Positions 33,280-42,525 of a DNA stretch of 62,775 bases are shown here, in pieces (within the stretch, counting starts at the first letter, position 1; each line of letters begins with the position of its first letter). Source of the stretch: Cryobacterium cryoconiti (GTDB taxonomy: Bacteria > Actinomycetota > Actinomycetes > Actinomycetales > Microbacteriaceae); the NCBI RefSeq assembly GCF_004403065.1, contig NZ_SOHA01000017.1, positions 1 to 62,775 on the forward strand, written 5' to 3'. Position numbers and translations under genes: made by a program. The notes beneath the pieces are model-generated. The model saw only the letters and a program-made list of their open reading frames with translations. It ran no database searches and was not told the origin of the DNA.

Positions 33280-33343
33280 GCCGGCTGAGTCGCCCCTCGT
33301 TGTGCTCCTTATTGAACCTTACCGGCCCGGTACCGGTTCCCCG

Positions 33344-34804
33344 CTAGTCCGCCGCGGCGGGGGGCGTGACCGGGTCAGCGGCGGCGGCCGGAGCCGCGGG
33401 AGGGGCCGGAGCAGAGGCGGGGACGGGAACCAGCGCGTCGGCGCCGCCCTGATCCAGCCGGAACGGCGGGTACTCGTCGCGGAACAGCGCCGTGTAGACG
33501 GTGACCCGGAAGATCCAACGGTTGATGCCGAGGATCACATCGAACAGAGCCGGTCGATACCGTCCGGTGAAGAGCAGGATGACGGCCGCGATCAGCACGA
33601 GCACCCCGATCAGGGAGGGGGTGTTGCCGGTGACCCAGTCGCCCCCGTCGACCAGCCAGGTCGACGCGGTGCCGGTGAAGGCGGCGACGACCAGCAGGTG
33701 CGGGATCGCGAGCAGCCAGGACTTGACCAGAACGAGTCCGTGCGAGAGGCGCTCCGGATACTCGATCTCCAGGTCCGCCGGATAGGCCGGGTCCGAAGCC
33801 AGGCTGAACGGGGGATACCGATCGGTGCCGAGCGCCGAATAGGCGTAGAAGGACACCCGCCAGCTCCAGCGCAGAACGCCGACATTGAACTGGAAGAGGG
33901 ACACCGGATACCGGCCGGTGAACAGGATGGCGAACCCCGCAACGATCGTGGTCACGACGAACCCGAACCAGAAGAAGAAGAGCACCACCACGTGGGGGAA
34001 AATCAGGATCCACTTGAACAGCCACAGCCAGCGGGAGATCCCGACGTCGAGAGTGCCGTGGAGGCGCGCGGGATAGCGTGACTCGGCCGCGTCCGCCGGG
34101 TAGCCGGGGGCCGGCCCCGGCCCGGCCGCCGAGCGGGCCGAGGGCGGGCCGCCGCGGCCCAGGCCGATCGCGCCGAACACGGTGAGCAGCAGTCCGAGGA
34201 GCAGGAGAACGAGTCCGATCAGCAGCAACCCGACGGCCAGCGGGCCGAGAAACCCGAAGCGCACCCCGGCCTGCAGCGCGACGGTGACGCCGGGGCTCGC
34301 ATCCGCGTTCATCACGACGACCGACCAGCTGCCGCCGGCCAGGTCCCAGTCGATCTCCTGCGTACCGGGGCCCTGCGCGGCCGTGGCCCAGAACGTCTGT
34401 TCGCCGGGATCCTGGGGCGTTGCGGTGCCCGGGATCTCCCGGTAGACCGCGCGGAAGGGGGTGACGTTCACGCTCCGCAGCTCGGTGTGGTTGACCCCGG
34501 CCAGGTACCGGTCCACGTCGGCCTGCCGCGCGATACCGATGAAGACGTCGTCTCCCGCGGTGGAAGCGGCCCGCAGCCGGAGGGTACCCAGGTTCACCGG
34601 GACCTCCGCGACCTCGATCGCACTCATTCGCGGCGAGGTGAGCGCGAACGATTGAACGGAGAACGAGCGCGCCGGGCTGATCAGGTAGCCGTCGTCACCG
34701 CGGGCGGTGACCACGGCGGCGGTTCCGCCGGCCAGGGCCAGCGAGAACCCGAGCAGGGAGAGGATCGTGCCGAAGATGAGCATGAGGATGAATCCGGGTT
34801 TCAT
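33344..34804 (-). CDS. DUF4389 protein, tandem-domain membrane protein
   Basis: A 486-residue protein. An N-terminal transmembrane helix (about 5-30) is followed by an extracytoplasmic beta-domain of about 150 residues, another helix (about 180-205) and a Pro/Ala linker. Two tandem DUF4389 units follow (about 245-345 and 350-450). Each has Tyr-Pro, two helices, and a Thr-Gly-Arg-Tyr motif followed by Arg-Trp-x-x-Arg-Val. The Ala/Pro tail is long. The function is unknown. The ATG at 34804 has GAGAGGA upstream; an open upstream frame is not supported. Confidence 0.82.
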   Translation of the reverse strand: MKPGFILMLIFGTILSLLGFSLALAGGTAAVVTARGDDGYLISPARSFSVQSFALTSPRMSAIEVAEVPVNLGTLRLRAASTAGDDVFIGIARQADVDRYLAGVNHTELRSVNVTPFRAVYREIPGTATPQDPGEQTFWATAAQGPGTQEIDWDLAGGSWSVVVMNADASPGVTVALQAGVRFGFLGPLAVGLLLIGLVLLLLGLLLTVFGAIGLGRGGPPSARSAAGPGPAPGYPADAAESRYPARLHGTLDVGISRWLWLFKWILIFPHVVVLFFFWFGFVVTTIVAGFAILFTGRYPVSLFQFNVGVLRWSWRVSFYAYSALGTDRYPPFSLASDPAYPADLEIEYPERLSHGLVLVKSWLLAIPHLLVVAAFTGTASTWLVDGGDWVTGNTPSLIGVLVLIAAVILLFTGRYRPALFDVILGINRWIFRVTVYTALFRDEYPPFRLDQGGADALVPVPASAPAPPAAPAAAADPVTPPAAAD

Positions 34805-34863
34805 GGCAGATCCTCTCGGCCTGGTGAGACTGACTGTCAAAATCGTCCCCAACCGGGACCGTG

Positions 34864-36090
34864 TCAACCCCGAGGGAGGGCAGCGGGCTGGGCCAGGACC
34901 CGACTGAGCTGGGAACCGATCGCCGCGTTCTCGATCAGGAAACCGTCATGGCCGAAGCCCGAGTGCAGCACCACCGCATCCGTGCCGTCGAGATTGGCCC
35001 GCAGGTGCGCGGCGATGCGCTGCTGGCCCTCGACCGGGAACAGCCGGTCGCTGTCGATACCCACGACCACACTGACCGCCTCGATCCGCGCCAGGGCGGA
35101 GGCGACCCCGCCGCGGCCGCGGCCGATGTCGTGCGAATTCATCGCCTCGACCAGCACGATGTAGCTGTTGGCGTCGAATCTCCGGGTGAACTTGTTGCCG
35201 TGGAAGTCGAGGTAGGACTCGACGGCGAACCGGCCGCCGGCGCCCAGGGGGCTGATCTCGCTCTGCCAGCCGCGTTCGAAGCGCAGGTTGAGTTCCTCCG
35301 GGCTGCGGTAGTTGAGCAGCGCCATCCGCCGCGCCAGGGCGAGTCCCCGGGTCGGGCCGTCGCCGTCCGCGGCGTCGTAGTAGTCCCCGGCGTTGAAGAG
35401 GGGATCGCACCGGATGGCTTCGATCTGCACCGAGTTCAGCGCGATCTGGTCGGCGGTCGTGACCGGCGGTGCGGCGAGGATCGCCAGACGGGCCACCCTC
35501 GACGGATGTTCGACCGCCCACTCGAGCGCGTGCATCCCGCCCATCGAACCGCCGACGACGGCGGCCCAGCGGTCGATTCCGAGCCGGTCTGTGAACGCGA
35601 CCTGGGCGGCGACCTGGTCGCGGATGGTCAGATAGGGGAAACGGATGCCCCATTCCGAGCCGTCGGGAGCGAGGGAGGCGGGACCGGTGCTGCCCTGGCA
35701 GCCGCCGATCATGTTCGGAGCAACCACGAACCAGCGGTCGGTGTCGATGGCCAGTCCCGGTCCGACGATGCCGCTCCACCAACCCGCGGTCGCGTGGCCG
35801 CGGCCGGCCGGACCGGCCAGGTGGCTGTCGCCGGTGAGGGCGTGCAGCACGAGGACGGCGTTGTCGCCGTTGGGGGAGAGCTCACCCCAGGTCTCATAGG
35901 CGATGCGCACGGAACCCAGGCTGCCGCCGGCTTCGAAGTGCAGGGGGCCCACATCCTGGAACCGGCGGTTGCCGACCGGGTCGCCGTCACGCCACGCGCC
36001 GGTCGCCGGGGGCTTGCCGAGCAGCGACCGCGCCTGGGCTTCGGTCACGAAACTCGACGGGACGGTGTCTGCCGAATATTGCCAGTCCAT
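34864..36090 (-). CDS. metX: Homoserine O-acetyltransferase
   Basis: A 408-residue alpha/beta-hydrolase that acetylates homoserine with acetyl-CoA in methionine synthesis. The nucleophile Ser182 sits in Gly-Gly-Ser-Met-Gly-Gly-Met-His-Ala-Leu-Glu-Trp. The Asp is in Gly-Ile-Asp-Ser-Asp-Arg-Leu-Phe-Pro, and the His in Gly-Phe-Gly-His-Asp-Gly-Phe. The frame is open much further upstream, but that is an antisense shadow of metY. ATG 36090 fits the family start. It follows metY in the same direction, 125 bp apart, and makes the substrate metY uses. Confidence 0.95.
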   Translation of the reverse strand: MDWQYSADTVPSSFVTEAQARSLLGKPPATGAWRDGDPVGNRRFQDVGPLHFEAGGSLGSVRIAYETWGELSPNGDNAVLVLHALTGDSHLAGPAGRGHATAGWWSGIVGPGLAIDTDRWFVVAPNMIGGCQGSTGPASLAPDGSEWGIRFPYLTIRDQVAAQVAFTDRLGIDRWAAVVGGSMGGMHALEWAVEHPSRVARLAILAAPPVTTADQIALNSVQIEAIRCDPLFNAGDYYDAADGDGPTRGLALARRMALLNYRSPEELNLRFERGWQSEISPLGAGGRFAVESYLDFHGNKFTRRFDANSYIVLVEAMNSHDIGRGRGGVASALARIEAVSVVVGIDSDRLFPVEGQQRIAAHLRANLDGTDAVVLHSGFGHDGFLIENAAIGSQLSRVLAQPAALPRG

Positions 36091-36164
36091 AGGCCCCCTA
36101 TTCTGCCGGGTGAACAGCCCTTCCGGCACTTTGTTACGCGCCGCGCCCGGCGCTCCCACACCGC

Positions 36165-36201
36165 CGCCCGGCCTCCGGCGAATGGATGCGGGGGCCGGGC
36201 G
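36165..36201 (-). terminator. Hairpin between metY and metX
   Basis: A 9-bp GC inverted repeat (CGCCCGGCC / GGCCGGGCG) with a 19-nt loop lies 15 bp after the metY stop. It may attenuate transcription into metX rather than end it. Confidence 0.4.
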
Positions 36202-36215
36202 AACTGCTGCGGTGT

Positions 36216-37547
36216 CTAGGCGTTGGCGCGGGATGCGTGCACGACCGCGCGCGCGGCAGCAAGGCCGGTCTCGAGGTCGGCCTTCAGGTCGGTCACGTTC
36301 TCGATGCCGACGGACAGCCGCACCAGGCCCGGGGTCACGCCGGCGGTGAGCTGCTGTTCCGGGGTGAGCTGAGCGTGCGTGGTGGAGGCCGGGTGGATGA
36401 CGAGTGAGCGCACGTCGCCGATGTTGGCCAGGTGGCTGAACAGGGCGAGGTTGTCGACCAGCGCGCGGCCGGCATCCACCCCGCCCTTCAACTCGAACGA
36501 CAGCACGGCTCCGACGCCCTTGGGCGCGTACGTGTTGGCGGCGGCGTACCAGGGGCTCGACGGGAGCCCGGCGTAGTTGACGGAGGCGATGTCGGGGTGG
36601 TTCTCGAGCCATTCGGCGATGTCCTGGGCGTTCTGCACGTGGCGTTCGATGCGCAGGCTGAGCGTCTCGATGCCCTGGATGAGCTGCCAGGCGCTCGCCG
36701 GGGCGATCGCGGAACCGAGGTCGCGCAACAGCTGCACGCGCGCCTTGATGATGTAGGCGATGCCGTCCCCGACCGCGCCCGTGTAGCTGACACCGTGGTA
36801 CGAGGGGTCCGGCAGGGTCAGGCCGGGGAACTTCTCCACGTTCTTGGACCATTCGAACGTGCCACCGTCGACGATGACACCGCCGATGACGGCGCCGTGG
36901 CCGCCGAGGAACTTCGTGGCCGAGTGGATGACGATGTCCGCGCCGTGCTCGAACGGGCGGATCAGGTAGGGGGTGGCGATGGTGCTGTCGACGATGAGGG
37001 GAACCCCGCCGGCGTGGGCCACATCGGCCACGAGGCGGATGTCGAGCACGTTGATCTTGGGGTTGCCGATGGTCTCGGCGAAGAAGAGCTTGGTGTTGGG
37101 GCGCAGCGCCCGGCGCCACTCCTCGGGGTCATCCTGGTTCTCGACGAAGGTCGTCTCGATGCCCAGCTTGGCCAGGGTGTACTTGAACAGGTTGTAGGTT
37201 CCGCCGTAGATCGAGCTGGACGACACGATGTGGTCGCCGGCCTGGGCGATGTTCAGCACGGCGAACGTGGAGGCAGCCTGGCCCGAGGCCAGGAGCAGGG
37301 CGGCGGTGCCGCCTTCGAGCGCGGCGACGCGCTCTTCGACGACGGCCTGGGTCGGGTTCTGGATGCGGGTGTAGATGTTGCCGAATTCGGCCAGCGCGAA
37401 CAGGTTCTGGGCGTGCTGGGCGTTGTTGAAGACGTAGGACGTGGTCTGGTAGATCGGGGTGGCCCGGGCGTTCGTGGTCGGGTCGGGCTGGGCGCCGGAG
37501 TGCACCTGCTTGGTTTCGAACTTCCAGTCGGCAGCGTTGTCGCTCAT
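36216..37547 (-). CDS. metY: O-acetylhomoserine sulfhydrylase
   Basis: A 443-residue PLP enzyme that makes homocysteine from O-acetylhomoserine and sulfide. The PLP lysine is Lys212 in Ser-Ala-Thr-Lys-Phe-Leu-Gly-Gly-His-Gly. The Tyr-Thr-Arg-Ile-Gln-Asn-Pro-Thr motif at 59-66 is characteristic of the MetY class. The length is standard. GGGAGA precedes ATG 37547. The first gene of the metY-metX pair lets the cell assimilate sulfide directly, without transsulfuration. Confidence 0.95.
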   Translation of the reverse strand: MSDNAADWKFETKQVHSGAQPDPTTNARATPIYQTTSYVFNNAQHAQNLFALAEFGNIYTRIQNPTQAVVEERVAALEGGTAALLLASGQAASTFAVLNIAQAGDHIVSSSSIYGGTYNLFKYTLAKLGIETTFVENQDDPEEWRRALRPNTKLFFAETIGNPKINVLDIRLVADVAHAGGVPLIVDSTIATPYLIRPFEHGADIVIHSATKFLGGHGAVIGGVIVDGGTFEWSKNVEKFPGLTLPDPSYHGVSYTGAVGDGIAYIIKARVQLLRDLGSAIAPASAWQLIQGIETLSLRIERHVQNAQDIAEWLENHPDIASVNYAGLPSSPWYAAANTYAPKGVGAVLSFELKGGVDAGRALVDNLALFSHLANIGDVRSLVIHPASTTHAQLTPEQQLTAGVTPGLVRLSVGIENVTDLKADLETGLAAARAVVHASRANA

Positions 37548-37628
37548 GAGGTCGTCTCCCTGATTATCCTCGACGAGCGTGGACCCTCCAGCGCTCTGAC
37601 TGTGAGTTTAGGTAGCGTCGTGTTGGCG

Positions 37629-37646
37629 CTGCAACGGTTCTGCAAC
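37629..37646. promoter_or_regulatory. CTGCAAC direct repeat upstream of metY
   Basis: CTGCAAC occurs at 37629-37635 and 37640-37646, exactly 11 bp apart. It lies about 85 bp upstream of metY. Same-face direct repeats suggest a regulator-binding site. No SAM-riboswitch fold is apparent in this leader. Confidence 0.3.
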
Positions 37647-37664
37647 ACAGCGTCACGAAACGAA

Positions 37665-38852
37665 TCAGCGCGACTCCGTGGGCGGGCCGGGCGGCCGGGC
37701 AGGGGGCGCGGGCTGCCCGGAGGGTGATTCGGCGGGCGTCTCGGCGGGCGCTTCCAGGTGCGGCAGCACGATCGTGCCGGTGTCGGTCCGCGCCTTCCTG
37801 CGGAAGAGCCAGCGTGCGCGCGGTTCGACCAGCGGGTGGAAGACCTTGCGCACGATCCGCTGTGAGAGCACGACCGAGATCAGCACGCTGAACAGGATCA
37901 TCGCCGGCAGCACCCAGCCCGGCTGCGGGCCGCCCAGCACCCCGGTCTCCCGCAGCGGGAACAGCACGAAGGCGTGCAGCAGGTAGATGTACATGGTGGC
38001 GGCGCCGTACGCCGTGAACGGGGTGCGCCGCCGAGGCATGAGCAGGAGGAACGCCATGATGAGGGCGAAGGCGAGCAGGATCAGGCCCAGACGGATGCCT
38101 CCGGCCCAGAACTGGTCGTAGCCGAACGTCGGGTAGGCCTCGTTATAGAGCAGGAACTGGCGCAATTGCGCTTCCCGTAGGGCGCCGATGTTCGCCACGA
38201 TGACACCCAGCAGAGCGGTGAACAGCGTGATGGCGCCGATCCGCCAACGCCAGACCGCTGCCGCGGGGAGGTTCTGCCAGCGCGTGGTGAGCTGCCACTG
38301 GCGCAACTGCCAGCCGAAGACGAAGAACGGAAGCAGGCCGAGGGTGCGTGACAGCGCGAAGGTGGAGTCGATCGACGCGAAGTACCCGGCGCCGACCGAG
38401 ATGATCACGCTGATCAGCAGCGGGTAGCGCAGCAGGACGAGGAAGGGGAGAGCCAGGCGCCAGACCAGCAGGGCGATCAGGAACCACAGCGTCCAGGACG
38501 GTGACGAGTAATCCAGGTGGAACTCGCCGCCGAGAAGCCAGCGGATCGTGGTCCAGATCGTCTCGAAGATCAGATAGGGCAGCACGATGTCGGTGACCAG
38601 GCGGTGCAACTGTCGCGTTCCGAGCGGTCCCGACCGAGCGAAGTATCCACTGACGGCGACGAAGAGGGGAACGTGGAAGGCGTAGATGAACAGGTAGAAC
38701 TCGTACGCGACATCCGATTCGGAGATCAGCTTCAGGATGGCGTGCCCGACCACCACCAGAGTGATGGCGATCCAGCGGGCGTTGTCCCAGAGCGGTACCC
38801 GGCGTTTCTGCGGGTGCGGCGGATGCGGCGCCCCGGCGGTGCGTGGAGTCAT
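37665..38852 (-). CDS. Acyltransferase-3 family membrane protein
   Basis: About 395 residues with ten transmembrane helices. The N-terminal Leu-Trp-Asp-Asn-Ala-Arg-Trp-Ile-Ala-Ile and Val-Gly-His-Ala motifs are the catalytic-region signature of acyltransferase-3 proteins, which transfer acyl groups to surface polysaccharides (fucose-4-O-acetylase-like). The C-terminus is Pro-rich and cytoplasmic. The ATG at 38852, preceded by an in-frame GTG, sits only 29 bp from the divergent SDR gene. No ribosome-binding site is evident. Confidence 0.82.
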   Translation of the reverse strand: MTPRTAGAPHPPHPQKRRVPLWDNARWIAITLVVVGHAILKLISESDVAYEFYLFIYAFHVPLFVAVSGYFARSGPLGTRQLHRLVTDIVLPYLIFETIWTTIRWLLGGEFHLDYSSPSWTLWFLIALLVWRLALPFLVLLRYPLLISVIISVGAGYFASIDSTFALSRTLGLLPFFVFGWQLRQWQLTTRWQNLPAAAVWRWRIGAITLFTALLGVIVANIGALREAQLRQFLLYNEAYPTFGYDQFWAGGIRLGLILLAFALIMAFLLLMPRRRTPFTAYGAATMYIYLLHAFVLFPLRETGVLGGPQPGWVLPAMILFSVLISVVLSQRIVRKVFHPLVEPRARWLFRRKARTDTGTIVLPHLEAPAETPAESPSGQPAPPARPPGPPTESR

Positions 38853-38869
38853 CACAGCGCGGCACCGGC

Positions 38870-38875
38870 CAGAAT
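38870..38875 (+). promoter_or_regulatory. -10 element CAGAAT, leaderless SDR gene
   Basis: CAGAAT ends 6 nt before the ATG at 38882, inside the 29-bp divergent gap. Confidence 0.45.
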
Positions 38876-38881
38876 GGATCC

Positions 38882-39661
38882 ATGGGAACCCAGAGAGTCG
38901 TCGTGACCGGTGCGAGTTCGGGAATCGGAGCAGCCACGGTGCGGCTGTTCCGCCGGCGGGGCTGGGACGTGGTGGGGGTGGCCCGCCGAGCGGACCGTCT
39001 GGCGGAGCTGCACGCGGAGACCGGAGCCGAGGTCTTCACGGCAGACCTCACCCGGCAAGCCGACGTCGATGCGTTGCGCGACTACCTGGCGGCGTCCGGG
39101 CCGGTGCACGCGCTCGTCAACAACGCGGGCGGGGCGATCGGGCTGGACACGGTGGAGGACTCGCTGATCGAGGACTGGGCCTGGATGTTCGAGATCAACG
39201 TGCTCGCGGTCAAGCGGGTCACGAGCGCCGTGCTGCCTCTGCTGCGGGCGACGATCCGCGCCGAGGGCGGCTCCGCCGACATCGTCACGGTCACATCGAT
39301 CGCCGGTCATGTCGCCTACCTCGGTGGTGGGGGCTACAACGCGGCGAAGTTCGCCGCGCATGCCCTGATGGAAGTGTTGCGCCTGGAATTGAACGGTGAG
39401 CCGATCCGGGTGATCGAGGTGGCCCCCGGCATGGTGCACACCGAGGAGTTCGGGCTGGTGCGGTTCAACGGTGACGCGGAGAAGGCCGCCGCGGCTTACG
39501 CCGGGGTGCCTGCTCCGCTCACCGCCGAGGATATTGCGGAAACGATCGTGTCGAGCGTGGAACGCCCCGCGCACGTCAATCTGGACCTGATCGTGATCAA
39601 GCCGGTCGCGCAGGCAGCCCCCACCCGAATCGCGCGGGGGCCGCTGGCACCGAAAGACTGA
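38882..39661 (+). CDS. Short-chain dehydrogenase (SDR)
   Basis: A 259-residue classical SDR. The cofactor-binding Gly-Ala-Ser-Ser-Gly-Ile-Gly is at about 8-15. Asn-Asn-Ala-Gly is at about 80-83, followed by Ser (Thr-Ser-Ile-Ala-Gly) and the catalytic Tyr-Asn-Ala-Ala-Lys. The basic residues after strand 2 (Ala-Arg-Arg-Ala-Asp-Arg) favour NADP. The substrate is unknown; the sequence type is close to YdfG-like serine/3-hydroxy acid dehydrogenases. ATG 38882 is used, as the domain starts there and a -10 element lies 6 nt upstream. Confidence 0.9.
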   Translation: MGTQRVVVTGASSGIGAATVRLFRRRGWDVVGVARRADRLAELHAETGAEVFTADLTRQADVDALRDYLAASGPVHALVNNAGGAIGLDTVEDSLIEDWAWMFEINVLAVKRVTSAVLPLLRATIRAEGGSADIVTVTSIAGHVAYLGGGGYNAAKFAAHALMEVLRLELNGEPIRVIEVAPGMVHTEEFGLVRFNGDAEKAAAAYAGVPAPLTAEDIAETIVSSVERPAHVNLDLIVIKPVAQAAPTRIARGPLAPKD

Positions 39662-39679
39662 CGTGGTCACGCATTCGAC

Positions 39680-40735
39680 CTAGGGGTGCACCAGGATCTT
39701 CACCGCGGTGTCGTTGTGGTTGACGAGAGTGTCGAAGCCCTCGGTCACGAGGTCGTCCAGCGCGATCCGTCCGGTGATGAACGGCTTGAGGTCGATCTTG
39801 CCGCTCGTCACCAGCGAGATGGTCTCCTCGTGGTCGCGCACGTACGCGATGGTGCCGCGCAGGTCGATCTCCTTGAGCACGAGCTTCTGCATGTCCAGCG
39901 TGGCCGGGCGTCCCCAGATGGAGACGTTGACGAGCACGCCGGCCGGGCGCAGGGCGTCGAGCAGAGTGTCGAGCACGATGTTGACGCCCGCGCACTCGAA
40001 CGCGACATCCGCGCCGACGCCGTCGGTGAGCTCGAGCACCCGGGCCTTGACGTTCTCGGTGGTCGGGTCGATGACGTAGTCAGCGGCGCCGCTCGAGAGG
40101 GACTTCGCCTTGCGGGCGGTGCTCAGCTCGGAGATGATCGTGGTCACACCGATCCCCTTGAGGATGGCGGCCGTCAGCAGTCCGATGGGCCCGGCGCCGC
40201 CGATGAGGGCGACGTCCCCGGCCTTCGCGCCACTGCGGACCACGGCGTGGTGCGCAACCGAGAGCGGCTCGATCAGTGCGGCCTCGTCGAGGGGGATGTC
40301 ACCGATCGGGTGCACCCAGCGCTGGTCGACGACGACCTTCTCGCTCAGGCCGCCGCCGCCTCCGGCGAGGCCGATGAAGCCCATCTTCTCGCAGAGGTGG
40401 TAGTTGCCGGCCTTGCAGGGCGGGCACTCGTTGCAGACGAAGTAGGGCTCCACGACGACGTTGTCGCCGACCTTGAGGTCCGTGACGCCGTCACCGACCT
40501 CTTCGATGGTGCCGGAGAATTCGTGGCCCATGGTGACCGGGAGGGATTCGTGCGAGAGCGGATGCGGGTGACCGGGCTCCGAAATGAAGATCGGGCCGTC
40601 CAGGTACTCGTGCAGGTCCGTGCCGCAGATGCCGCACCAGGCGACGGCGATCTTCACCGTGCCGCTGCGAGTCTCTGGCTCCTCGATGTTTTCGATCCGG
40701 ACGTCTTTGCGGCCGTGGAAACGTGCAGCTTTCAT
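39680..40735 (-). CDS. Zinc alcohol dehydrogenase, 2,3-butanediol dehydrogenase type
   Basis: A 351-residue medium-chain dehydrogenase. The catalytic zinc ligands are in Cys-Gly-Ile-Cys-Gly-Thr-Asp and Gly-His-Glu-Phe-Ser-Gly. The structural zinc lobe has Cys-Asn-Glu-Cys-Pro-Pro-Cys-Lys-Ala-Gly-Asn-Tyr-His-Leu-Cys. The Rossmann motif is Gly-Gly-Ala-Gly-Pro-Ile-Gly. Overall it resembles (R,R)-butanediol dehydrogenases that interconvert acetoin and butanediol. A good GGAGA site precedes ATG 40735. It converges on the SDR gene. Confidence 0.9.
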   Translation of the reverse strand: MKAARFHGRKDVRIENIEEPETRSGTVKIAVAWCGICGTDLHEYLDGPIFISEPGHPHPLSHESLPVTMGHEFSGTIEEVGDGVTDLKVGDNVVVEPYFVCNECPPCKAGNYHLCEKMGFIGLAGGGGGLSEKVVVDQRWVHPIGDIPLDEAALIEPLSVAHHAVVRSGAKAGDVALIGGAGPIGLLTAAILKGIGVTTIISELSTARKAKSLSSGAADYVIDPTTENVKARVLELTDGVGADVAFECAGVNIVLDTLLDALRPAGVLVNVSIWGRPATLDMQKLVLKEIDLRGTIAYVRDHEETISLVTSGKIDLKPFITGRIALDDLVTEGFDTLVNHNDTAVKILVHP

Positions 40736-40812
40736 TGAGAATCTTCTCCAGTAATGCGTCGTAGGCTCGGCGCAGGCGAATGACCTGGCCCTCTAGCCCG
40801 CGGACGACACTA

Positions 40813-40843
40813 CTCCCCCCGACTGGGGTGCAGTCGAGGGGAG
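40813..40843 (-). terminator. Hairpin terminator after the actP-type operon
   Basis: A 12-bp stem with one mismatch (CTCCCCCCGACT / AGTCGAGGGGAG) and a 7-nt loop. It lies about 45 bp past the symporter stop and before the dehydrogenase start. Confidence 0.6.
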
Positions 40844-40887
40844 CAGAGGTCAAACCGGTCGTGCCGGCGTGTTGCGTGCTGCGTGAC

Positions 40888-42525
40888 TCAGTGCTCGGAG
40901 GCCTTCTCGGCGCCGAACCCGGTCATGGACCGAACCGACATCTCCGCGGCCAGCAGCGGGTCTTCCTTGCGAGTGCTGGTGACCGAGCCGAGCCAGCCGA
41001 GGAAGAAGCCGACCGGGATGGAGATGATGCCGGGGTTGCTGAGCGGGAACCAGGCGAAGTTGACGCCGGCGCCGAACATCGACGTCTCCGTGCCGGAGAA
41101 GACCGGCGAGAAGATGATCAGTCCGACGGTGACACCGAGGCCGCCGTACATGCTCCACACGGCGCCGCGGGTGGTGAAGCCGCGCCAGAAGAGGGAGTAC
41201 AGGATGGTCGGCAGGTTCGCGCTCGCCGCGACGGCGAAGGCCAGGGCCACCAGGAAGGCGATGTTCTGCCCCTGCACGCCGATGCCGCCGGCGATCGAGA
41301 GGACGCCGATCACAACGACGGTGCGACGGGCAACCTTGACCTCGGCGTCGGGGTCGCCCTTGCCCTTCTTGATCACGCTCATGTAGATGTCGTGCGCGAA
41401 CGACGTGGCGGCGGTGATCGTGATCCCGGCCACCACGGCCAGGATCGTGGCGAACGCGATGGCGGAGATGAAGCCGAGCAGCAGCGGTCCGCCGAGGGCG
41501 AGGGACAGCAGCGGTGCGGCCGAGTTCACGCCGCCGGGAGCGGCGAGGATGACGTCTGCTCCGACGAGCGCCATGGCACCGAAGCCGAGCACGAGCGTGA
41601 ACAGGTAGAACGCACCGATCAGCCAGATGGCCCAGACCACCGAGCGACGGGCCTCCTTGGCGCTGGGCACCGTGTAGAAACGCATCAGCACGTGCGGCAG
41701 ACCCGCGGTGCCGAGCACCAGGGCGACGGCCAGCGAGACGAAGTCCAGCGGGTTGGTACCGTACTTCAGGCCCGGCACCAGGACGGCCGCACCGCTGCTC
41801 GAGGCGGCGACGGCCGTGTCGAGAAGGGCGGAGAAGTTGAAGCCGTTGATGGCCAGCACCCAGACAGTCATCGCGAATGCGCCGATGATGAGCAGGAATG
41901 CCTTGATGATCTGCACCCAGGTGGTGCCCTTCATCCCGCCGATGAGCACGTACATGATCATCAGGCCACCGACGACGGTGACCACGACGGACTGCCCGAC
42001 CTTGTCGTTGATGCCGAGGAGCAGCGACACGAGGCCGCCGGCTCCGGCCATCTGGGCGAGGAGGTAGAAGAAGCAGACAGCCAGGGTGGTCGTCGCCGCG
42101 GCCACGCGCACGGGACCCTGACGCAGGCGGAAGGAGAGGACATCCGCCATGGTGTACTTGCCCGTGTTGCGCATGAGCTCGGCCACCAGCAGCAGGGCCA
42201 CGAGCCACGCCACGAGGAAACCGATCGAGTACAGGAAGCCGTCGTAGCCGCTGACCGCGATCGCCCCGACGATGCCGAGGAAGGAGGCCGCGGAGAGGTA
42301 GTCGCCGGCAATGGCGAAGCCGTTCTGCGGGCCGGTGAAGGAACGGCCGCCGGTGTAGTAGTCGGCCGCGGTCTTGTTGTTGCGTCCCGCCCGGATGACG
42401 ACGATCAGGGTCACCGCCACGAAGGCGAGGAAGATCGAGATGTTCAGCACGGGGTTGTTCTCCGTGGGTTCGACCGCCTGGGCCAGCCGGCCCGGCAGGG
42501 TCTGCAGAATGCTGGTTGCGATCAT
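40888..42525 (-). CDS. Sodium:solute symporter, ActP-type monocarboxylate permease
   Basis: A 545-residue member of the SSS family with about thirteen transmembrane helices. The N-terminal region (Asn-Lys-Thr-Ala-Ala-Asp-Tyr-Tyr-Thr-Gly-Gly-Arg) and Ala-Gly-Asp-Tyr-Leu-Ser-Ala-Ala-Ser-Phe-Leu-Gly match ActP acetate/propionate symporters. It is translated with the DUF485 protein (4-bp overlap) in the order typical for ActP, and follows prpE. The likely substrate here is propionate or a similar short-chain acid, inferred from the operon. Confidence 0.9.
   Translation of the reverse strand: MIATSILQTLPGRLAQAVEPTENNPVLNISIFLAFVAVTLIVVIRAGRNNKTAADYYTGGRSFTGPQNGFAIAGDYLSAASFLGIVGAIAVSGYDGFLYSIGFLVAWLVALLLVAELMRNTGKYTMADVLSFRLRQGPVRVAAATTTLAVCFFYLLAQMAGAGGLVSLLLGINDKVGQSVVVTVVGGLMIMYVLIGGMKGTTWVQIIKAFLLIIGAFAMTVWVLAINGFNFSALLDTAVAASSSGAAVLVPGLKYGTNPLDFVSLAVALVLGTAGLPHVLMRFYTVPSAKEARRSVVWAIWLIGAFYLFTLVLGFGAMALVGADVILAAPGGVNSAAPLLSLALGGPLLLGFISAIAFATILAVVAGITITAATSFAHDIYMSVIKKGKGDPDAEVKVARRTVVVIGVLSIAGGIGVQGQNIAFLVALAFAVAASANLPTILYSLFWRGFTTRGAVWSMYGGLGVTVGLIIFSPVFSGTETSMFGAGVNFAWFPLSNPGIISIPVGFFLGWLGSVTSTRKEDPLLAAEMSVRSMTGFGAEKASEH

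Noticed and set aside
36091..37119. Upstream extension of metX giving a 751-aa frame
   Set aside because: The extension lies in the antisense-like frame of metY and has no protein character; ATG 36090 matches the family N-terminus.
37548..37680. SAM riboswitch upstream of metY
   Set aside because: No SAM-I or SAM-IV-like conserved core or stem pattern could be found by eye.
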